Shown here: positions 57,577 through 64,000 of the stretch, one piece after another
Layout: the number at the start of each line of letters is the position of its first letter
Position numbering within the stretch: position 1 is the stretch's first letter
Assembly: GCF_030852425.1 (NCBI RefSeq)
Contig: NZ_NSDM01000011.1
Span: forward strand, 1 to 64,000
DNA from: Saccharothrix longispora
Lineage (GTDB): Bacteria > Actinomycetota > Actinomycetes > Mycobacteriales > Pseudonocardiaceae
Direction: 5' to 3'
DNA length: 64,000 nucleotides
Program-made: the position numbers and the translations under genes
Notes under the pieces: generated by a model
Told to the model about the DNA's origin: nothing
What the model saw: the letters and a program-made list of their open reading frames with translations, nothing else
Databases searched by the model: none

Positions 57577-58555
57577 GCTTGTCGGCGAGCATCCGGGCCT
57601 TGGCGAACTCCGCGTGGTGGTCGCCGAAGTACGACCACGGCCACCGCGACGCCCGCTCCCCCGCCTCCGCCATGTGCCCGAGGAACCTGCGAACGTCCTC
57701 GCGCTTCAGGCCGGCCACCGCCTCGACCCCGGCGTAGTAGGTCGCGAACACCTGGTTGGCGCGCATCCACCGCGGGTGGCCGCGCTCCACCTCACCGGCC
57801 GCGAGCAGGTGGTCCGACACGGCCGCCACCTCCAGCCGCACGACCCGCCTCGCCAGGTAGTCGATCGACCGCCACCGCCGGCGGAAGCTCACCGACTCCG
57901 CGTCGCGCAGCGGCACCTCGACGTGGGCGGCGGGGACCAGTGCGAGCAGCGGGTGCCCCGCCGGCAGGTCGGACACCCGGACGCGGGCGAACTCCAGCAT
58001 CCGCTCGTGGCTGCCGTACCACTTGTCGGCGAGCATCTGGAGCCGGTGCTCGTTGGCCGACACGAGGTCCGGGCACAGCATCTGCACCCGGACGAACACC
58101 TGGTCGCCGTCCTGGTCGTGCTCCGGGGCGCCGAGGGCGAGGCTCATCAGCTGCGCCCACGGCACGACGTCGTCCGGCGCCAGCTCGGCGGCCCGGCGCA
58201 GCGCGGTTCGGGCCTGGTCGGCGAGGTCGAGGAACCGGGCCAGCCGGTCCTCCTCGGTGTACTGCGCGTACGCCTCCCCGCGCTCCTCCCACGCGGCGGC
58301 GTTGAGCGCGCTGCCGAGCAGGAGCAGGCTGTCGGCGTCGTGGCGCTCGTCCACGGCGGAGTGCAGCGCGGGCAGCACGTGCTGCCCGGCCTCGCCGAGC
58401 ACGTCGACGCGCAGGTCCCGGCGCTCGGGGTCGTGGGTGGCCGCGAGGAGCGCGCGGGCCGGGCCGGTGTCGCCGGCGACGAGCGCGCGGGCGGCGCGCT
58501 CCAGCTCGGGGTCGCGCCAGGCGAGGTCGACGGTGGGTGGCAGGTCGGCGGGCAC
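57569..58555 (-). CDS. Hypothetical protein cotranscribed with PP2C phosphatase
   Basis: A 328-residue soluble protein rich in helices with TPR-like sections: RAARALVAGDTGPARALLAA, SALNAAAWEERGEAYAQY, ALRRAAELAPDDVVPWAQLM, then HERMLEFARVRVSDLPAGHP and a C-terminal WPWSYFGDHHAEFAKARMLA. I do not recognise a named family. GTG 58555 is only 2 bp from the PP2C stop on the same strand, so it is likely an effector or scaffold working with that phosphatase. Length and helical repeats suggest a protein-protein role. Confidence 0.7.
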   Translation of the reverse strand: MPADLPPTVDLAWRDPELERAARALVAGDTGPARALLAATHDPERRDLRVDVLGEAGQHVLPALHSAVDERHDADSLLLLGSALNAAAWEERGEAYAQYTEEDRLARFLDLADQARTALRRAAELAPDDVVPWAQLMSLALGAPEHDQDGDQVFVRVQMLCPDLVSANEHRLQMLADKWYGSHERMLEFARVRVSDLPAGHPLLALVPAAHVEVPLRDAESVSFRRRWRSIDYLARRVVRLEVAAVSDHLLAAGEVERGHPRWMRANQVFATYYAGVEAVAGLKREDVRRFLGHMAEAGERASRWPWSYFGDHHAEFAKARMLADKLS

Positions 58556-58557
58556 GG

Positions 58558-59307
58558 TCAGCGGCGCAGCCACTTCGGCAGCCACGACGCGTTGCCCGCG
58601 GGCACCACGTCCACGACCACGCACGTGATGTTGTCCGGGCCGCCGCGCGCGTTGGCCGCCTCGATCAGCATCCGCACGGTCTCGTCGCCGTCGGCCGACG
58701 CGGTGAGCAGCTCGGCGATCTCGGCGGGCGCGACCACGTCGGACAGGCCGTCGGAGCAGATCAGGTACCGGTCGCCCTCGGCGGCGTCCTGCTGGAACAG
58801 GTCCGGGTCGTGCGCGCTGCCCGCCTGGAGCGCCCGCATCAGCATCGAGCGGCCGGGGTGCTCGCCCGCCTGCTCCGCCGACATGCGGCCGTCGTCGACC
58901 AGCGCCTGCACCATCGTGTGGTCGCGGGTGACCTGGGTCAGCTCGCCGTCCCGCACGAGGTAGCAGCGCGAGTCGCCGATGTGCCCGACGGCGAACCGCT
59001 CGCCGTCCCACCACAGCGCGGTGAGCGTGGTTCCCATGCCGCGCATGTCGAAGTTCTCCTCGGCGAGGTCGGTCAGCCGGATGGCGATCTCCCGGGCCGC
59101 GCCGTTCAGCTCGCCGAGCGGGTCGTCCGCCTCCGGGTCGAGGTCCGCGAGCACCGCGATCGCGATCGAACTGGCCACCTCGCCGTACGCGTGGCCGCCC
59201 ATGCCGTCGGCGACGGCGAAGAGGCGGTCGCTGAAGTAGACCGAGTCCTCGTTCGCTTCGCGGCGCAGGCCGGGGTCCGTGCCGACGGCGTACCGGAGCG
59301 CATGCAT
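58558..59307 (-). CDS. PP2C-family serine/threonine phosphatase
   Basis: A 249-residue PP2C: RYAVGTDPGLRREANEDSVY at the N-terminus, FAVADGMGGHAYGEVAS (metal site Asp in ADGMGG) near 35, GHIGDSRCYLVRDG near 105, TRDHTMVQALVDDG near 125, YLICSDGLSDVV near 185 and GGPDNITCVVVDV near 225. It is a metal-dependent Ser/Thr phosphatase with no transmembrane segment. It is followed by the TPR-like protein. No kinase or FHA partner is in the window. Confidence 0.93.
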   Translation of the reverse strand: MHALRYAVGTDPGLRREANEDSVYFSDRLFAVADGMGGHAYGEVASSIAIAVLADLDPEADDPLGELNGAAREIAIRLTDLAEENFDMRGMGTTLTALWWDGERFAVGHIGDSRCYLVRDGELTQVTRDHTMVQALVDDGRMSAEQAGEHPGRSMLMRALQAGSAHDPDLFQQDAAEGDRYLICSDGLSDVVAPAEIAELLTASADGDETVRMLIEAANARGGPDNITCVVVDVVPAGNASWLPKWLRR

Positions 59308-59361
59308 GTCGGATAGTGAATCACCCGCGCGGGTGCCCGTGAGCAGGGCATCTCCAATTCG

Positions 59362-60402
59362 TCACCGGGGACGGCCGTAGAACTCGCTCAGGACGAGCAT
59401 CGCGGCCCCCGCGGCCACCACGTCATCCCCCAGCGGGGTGATCGACACGTCCACCGGGAGCCACTCGTCCTTGGGCAGCCGGGCGCGGACCCCGTCGAGG
59501 TAGGCGGCGGGTTCGGCGAGCACCGCGCGGCCCGCGAGCACGACGTGGTCGATGTCGAGCAGTTGCACGAGGTCGGCCACGGCGATGCCGACGACGTCGG
59601 TCGCGCCGACCAGGTCGCCGCGCGCGGCGGCGAGGTTGTGCAGGACCTCGACGCACCCCGTGCGCCCGCACACGCACACCGGCCCGTCGACCTGGAGCGT
59701 GGTGTGCCCGTACTCGCCGGCGTTCGTGCGCACGCCCCGGTGCACGCGGCCGTCGAGCAGCATGCCGATGCCCAGGCCGGTGCCGACGAGGACGAGGACG
59801 GCGTCGCGGACCTCCTCGCCGCGCCGCCACGCCTCGGCGACGACGGCGGTGTTGGTGTCCTTGTCGACGACCACGGGCAGGCGGAGGCTCTGCTCGGCGA
59901 GGGCGCGCAGCGGCACGTCGTGCCACGCGCTCAGCCCCGTCGGGTAGTGCACGACGCCCGTGCGGTGGTCGAGCGGGCCGACGAACCCGATGCCGACGCC
60001 GAGGAGCCGGTCGTCGCGCAGGCCGTCGACCAGGCGGGTCAGCTCGCCGACGAACGCGGGCGGGTCGAAGTCGCGCGGCAGCGGCGCCACGGCGCGGTCG
60101 AGCACGGTGCCCGAGAGGTCGGTGAGCACGACGCGCAGCTCGTCCCGCTCGACCTGCGCGCCGAGCGCGAGGCGGCTGTCGGCGACCAGTTCGAGCAGCG
60201 TGCGGGGCTTGCCGACACCGACGTTGCGGGTGCCGGACTCGACGAGCAGGCCGTCCGCGATGAGCCGGCCGACGACCTTCGACACCGCCTGCGGGGTCAG
60301 GCCGCTGCGCTCGGCCAGCTCGACCCTCGTGACGGCGCCGGACCGGGCGAGGCCCAGCACCACCGCGTCGTTGTATCCCCGCAGGAAGCGCAAGTTGGGC
60401 AC
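59362..60402 (-). CDS. ROK-family transcriptional repressor (second)
   Basis: A 346-residue ROK repressor: winged HTH at the N-terminus (NLRFLRGYNDAVVLGLARSG, ELAERSGLTPQAVSKVVGRL) and ROK domain with VVVDKDTNTAVVAEAWRRG, GTGLGIGMLLDG, TNAGEYGHTTLQ and CVCGRTGCVEVLHN. GTG 60402 begins PNLRFLRGYN, the usual start of this type. A perfect 15-bp palindrome lies 21 bp upstream. It is divergent from the UPF0303/HbpS-like gene. Confidence 0.9.
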   Translation of the reverse strand: MPNLRFLRGYNDAVVLGLARSGAVTRVELAERSGLTPQAVSKVVGRLIADGLLVESGTRNVGVGKPRTLLELVADSRLALGAQVERDELRVVLTDLSGTVLDRAVAPLPRDFDPPAFVGELTRLVDGLRDDRLLGVGIGFVGPLDHRTGVVHYPTGLSAWHDVPLRALAEQSLRLPVVVDKDTNTAVVAEAWRRGEEVRDAVLVLVGTGLGIGMLLDGRVHRGVRTNAGEYGHTTLQVDGPVCVCGRTGCVEVLHNLAAARGDLVGATDVVGIAVADLVQLLDIDHVVLAGRAVLAEPAAYLDGVRARLPKDEWLPVDVSITPLGDDVVAAGAAMLVLSEFYGRPR

Positions 60403-60423
60403 CTGGTCATCCTCGCACGCGTG

Positions 60424-60438
60424 GCGTTTACTAAACGC
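60424..60438. promoter_or_regulatory. Perfect palindrome GCGTTTACTAAACGC upstream of the ROK gene
   Basis: Arms GCGTTTA and TAAACGC around a central C. It lies in the divergent region between the ROK repressor and the UPF0303-like gene. TTGCTTTAATGG follows, an AT-rich patch that may be a -10 region. Confidence 0.7.
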
Positions 60439-60456
60439 CGTTGCTTTAATGGGGCC

Positions 60457-60531
60457 ATGCCTGCGCGCGCCGAACCGCCCCGTCGCGAACGCCCGACGCC
60501 CGCCCGGACCGCGCGGGCGGTGACGTCGTGA
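60457..60531 (+). CDS. Possible 24-codon leader peptide overlapping the HbpS-like gene
   Basis: ATG 60457 opens a short Arg/Pro-rich frame ending in TGA at 60529-60531, which overlaps the GTG start at 60528 of the next gene. The overlap would couple translation. Composition is Arg/Pro rich and no other support exists. Confidence 0.25.
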   Translation: MPARAEPPRRERPTPARTARAVTS

Positions 60532-60989
60532 GCCTGCTCGACGAGTTGGTCGACCAGGAGGCCCGGCTGGTCTTCCGGGCGTTCGACAACGAGGTGGCGC
60601 TGGAGCTGGGGGCGTTCCTCCTGGACGCCGCCCGCGCCCGCGCGCTGCCGGTGACCGTCTCCGTGCGGCGCGGCGCCCAGCGCCTCTTCCACGCGGCCCT
60701 GCCCGGCACGTCGGCCGACAACGACGAGTGGATCGACCGCAAGTCCCGCGTCGTGGACCGCTACGGCCAGAGCTCGTTCCGGGTCGGCGAGTCGTTCCGC
60801 GCGGCGGGCAAGGACTTCGACCGCGACTCGCGCCTGGACCCGGACCGCTACGCCGCGCACGGCGGCGTCTTCCCGGTCCTGGTGGCCGGGGTGGGCATGG
60901 TGGGCACCGTGGGCGTGTCCGGCCTGCCGCAGGCCGAGGACCACGCGTTCGTGGTGGAACGGCTGGAGGAGTTCCTGGCCACCCGCTGA
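60528..60989 (+). CDS. UPF0303 / HbpS-like heme-degrading-family protein
   Basis: A 153-residue protein of the GlcG/HbpS-type fold: LDELVDQEARLVFRAFDNEV, LDAARARALPVTVSVRRGAQ, ADNDEWIDRKSRVVDRYGQS, FRVGESFRAAGKDFDRDSRL, YAAHGGVFPVLVAGVGMVGT, VSGLPQAEDHAFVVERL. Proteins of this family bind heme or other ligands and form octamers. No signal peptide. GTG 60528 overlaps the stop of a possible leader frame. It is divergent from the ROK repressor and may be its target. Exact ligand unknown. Confidence 0.83.
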   Translation: MSLLDELVDQEARLVFRAFDNEVALELGAFLLDAARARALPVTVSVRRGAQRLFHAALPGTSADNDEWIDRKSRVVDRYGQSSFRVGESFRAAGKDFDRDSRLDPDRYAAHGGVFPVLVAGVGMVGTVGVSGLPQAEDHAFVVERLEEFLATR

Positions 60990-61058
60990 CCACGGTGGCG
61001 GCCGACCGCCCTCGGCCGCCACCACGCCGCGACGACGCACCCCCAGGCGTCGTCGGGC

Positions 61059-61101
61059 TGCGCGGGGAGGGCGCCCGCACACCGGACGCCCTCCCCGCGC
61101 A
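61059..61101. terminator. Bidirectional terminator
   Basis: Perfect 15-bp arms TGCGCGGGGAGGGCG (61059-61073) and CGCCCTCCCCGCGCA (61087-61101) with a 13-nt loop, between the convergent UPF0303-like and serine hydrolase genes. Confidence 0.8.
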
Positions 61102-61129
61102 GCCTTCTCGCGCAGCCCTTTACGGGCCG

Positions 61130-62230
61130 TCAGCAGAAGACCTCGGCCAGCAGCTCCTCGGCCCCGGTGATCGGCCCCGGGTCCGGGGCCGAGGTCAGGG
61201 ACACCGTCAGGCGGGTCCTCGCGTCCGCCGTGCCGACCACCAGGCTGGAGTAGCCGGGGATGCCGCCGCCGTGGCCCCAGACCTCCACGCCGCACGGCAG
61301 GGTCGACCGCTCGACGCCCAGCCCGTACTCCCCCGCCACCGGGATCAGCTTCGTCAGCTCGGCCTGCTGCGCGGGGCGCAGGAGGCGGCCCTCCAGGAGG
61401 GCTTCGGCGAAGCGGTCGAGGTCGGCGGTCGTGGAGATCATCCCGCCCGCCGCGTGGGCGACCGACGGGTTGATGCGCGTGATGTCGTCCACCTCGCCGC
61501 GCAGGCGCTGGTAGCCGTGCGCGTGCGGCCCGGGGATCGCGACCGCGGCGCCCGGCACGTGGGTGTGGCGCAGTCCCAGCGGGCGCAGGACCCGCCGCGC
61601 CACCGCCTCCCCGTACGGCCGCCCGGTGACCTTCTCGACGAGCAGGCCCGCGACGACGTAGTTGGTGTTGGAGTAGTTCCAGCCGGTGCCCGGCCGGAAG
61701 TCCAGCGGCCGGGCCGTGGACAGGGCCACCAGCTCGGCCGGCGCCCACGTCCGGTACCGGATGGCCTCGTAGCCCTCCGGGTCGGACGGCAGCGCGTCCG
61801 TGTAGTCGTAGAGCCCGCTGGTGTGCTGGAGCAGGTTCCGCACGGTGATCCGGTCGCCGTCGGGCAGCAGGCCCGGCAGGTGGCGCGACACCGGCTCGTC
61901 CAGCCCGACCGAACCCTCGCCGACCAGTTGGAGCACCACCGTCGACACGAACGTCTTGGTGATGCTGCCGACCCGGAACCGGCCGTCGAGCGGCACCGGG
62001 CGCGGCGAGCCGACCTCCGCCGTGCCGGCGCGCGCGGTGAACTCCCGCCGGCCGTCGACCACCCGCACCTGGACGCCCTGCGCGCCCGTGCGGGCCATCT
62101 CGTCGAGCGCCCGCTGCACCACCGCGCGGTCGACCCGGTCACCGGCCGGGGCCGCGACCGCCGTTCCCCCGAGCCCCAGCGCGGCCGTCCCCACGACGGC
62201 CGCCAGGGCGATTCCCCTCGTGCCCATCAA
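61130..62230 (-). CDS. Secreted serine hydrolase (class C beta-lactamase/DD-peptidase family)
   Basis: A 366-residue protein with a signal peptide (about 1-27, ending AVAAPAG). The penicillin-recognising motifs are SITK (SxxK; FRVGSITKTFV near 92), YSN (WNYSNTNYVVAG near 192) and HGGG (EVWGHGGGIPGYSS near 315). LLQHTSGLYDYTD is the typical family segment. It likely acts as a D-alanyl-D-alanine carboxypeptidase or esterase. No neighbouring cell-wall genes are present. ATG start at 62230; the family usually starts close to the signal peptide as here. Confidence 0.9.
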   Translation of the reverse strand: MMGTRGIALAAVVGTAALGLGGTAVAAPAGDRVDRAVVQRALDEMARTGAQGVQVRVVDGRREFTARAGTAEVGSPRPVPLDGRFRVGSITKTFVSTVVLQLVGEGSVGLDEPVSRHLPGLLPDGDRITVRNLLQHTSGLYDYTDALPSDPEGYEAIRYRTWAPAELVALSTARPLDFRPGTGWNYSNTNYVVAGLLVEKVTGRPYGEAVARRVLRPLGLRHTHVPGAAVAIPGPHAHGYQRLRGEVDDITRINPSVAHAAGGMISTTADLDRFAEALLEGRLLRPAQQAELTKLIPVAGEYGLGVERSTLPCGVEVWGHGGGIPGYSSLVVGTADARTRLTVSLTSAPDPGPITGAEELLAEVFC

Positions 62231-62401
62231 CGCGTGTCCTCCCGTTCGACGCCGATGCCCCGAGTCTGGCCACGTGGACGGGTGCCGGCGTCACCCCCTG
62301 GTGGCGGGGGACCGTCGACTTTAGGCTCGACCACCCCTAGTGGTCAGCGGCCCGCGGAACCGATTCCGAAGCCGCCCGCGTTACTCCGTTCGAGTGACGA
62401 C

Positions 62402-62440
62402 AATGGTCTAGACCTTGACCGTGAAGTGGTCTGAACCACA
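62402..62440 (+). promoter_or_regulatory. Two DasR-type (dre) sites upstream of the chitinase
   Basis: AATGGTCTAGACCTT (62402-62416) and AGTGGTCTGAACCACA (62425-62440) match the dre consensus around TGGTCTAGACCA. They lie 40-80 bp upstream of the chitinase start. Chitinase promoters in streptomycetes carry the same kind of paired direct repeat, controlled by DasR and N-acetylglucosamine-derived signals. Confidence 0.85.
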
Positions 62441-62481
62441 TGGTGACACCACCCTGCACTCCTTTCCTGACGAGGAGCACG

Positions 62482-64000
<1,519 letters not shown>

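Overview
The window is high-GC actinobacterial DNA. Gene content (LuxR-family LAL regulator, ECF sigma factors, DUF574 methyltransferase, CebR-type and DasR-type operators, secreted polysaccharide-degrading enzymes, an actinomycete-type integrase remnant) suggests a filamentous member of the Pseudonocardiales, perhaps Saccharothrix, Actinosynnema or Lentzea. The family call is inference. No rRNA, complete tRNA or CRISPR array was seen.

Region 1 (1-3600) is accessory DNA. A low-GC suppressor-of-fused (SUFU) domain gene runs off the left edge, followed by a membrane-anchored pentapeptide-repeat protein. Both are transcribed leftward and each is preceded by an array of the same 9-bp unit (CTGTCCCAC). 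The block ends at the 3' half of a tRNA-Arg(CCG), a terminator and the C-terminal half of a tyrosine integrase, which looks like the scar of one or two integrative elements.

Region 2 (3600-17100) holds small regulated modules. An AraC regulator is flanked by two inverted copies of one ~43-bp promoter/operator, facing an ABM monooxygenase plus alpha/beta-hydrolase pair on one side and an SDR on the other. Then come a PucR-type regulator, a cold-shock gene, a DrrAB-type ABC exporter with a divergent TetR and two palindromes, a PAS-GGDEF-EAL protein with degenerate signature motifs, and a run of broken genes (frameshifted methyltransferase, P450 and hydrolase fragments).

Region 3 (17100-45400) is a polysaccharide-use region: a secreted GH3 glucosidase, a secreted polyester (PET-hydrolase/cutinase-type) hydrolase, an ECF sigma factor with a coupled membrane protein, an AA10 lytic polysaccharide monooxygenase under a perfect CebR-type box, and then a large mannan/galactomannan-type locus. 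That locus comprises ManA, a ROK sugar kinase, a Gfo/Idh oxidoreductase, an aldo/keto reductase, a LacI-type sensor lacking its HTH, a GH2 beta-mannosidase, two GH36 alpha-galactosidases, a peptide-type oligosaccharide ABC transporter with a fused permease-ATPase, and a ROK repressor. The likely logic is import of galactosylated oligosaccharides, removal of galactose by GH36 and of mannose by GH2, phosphorylation, and isomerisation of mannose-6-P by ManA. AT-rich AAGT(A/C)AA-type motifs recur at three promoters of the locus.

Region 4 (45400-62300) is mixed: ThuA-like protein with TetR, a Pyr_excise-like protein, DoxX, a DGPF/YCII protein beside an ECF42-type sigma factor, an LAL regulator divergent from a 33-residue secreted peptide, a PepSY membrane protein, an unusual P450-like/PEP-mutase fusion, an ArsR regulator, a PP2C phosphatase pair, a second ROK repressor with a perfect palindrome, an HbpS/UPF0303-like protein and a secreted serine hydrolase. 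The window ends inside a CBM2-GH18 chitinase preceded by two DasR-type (dre) sites.
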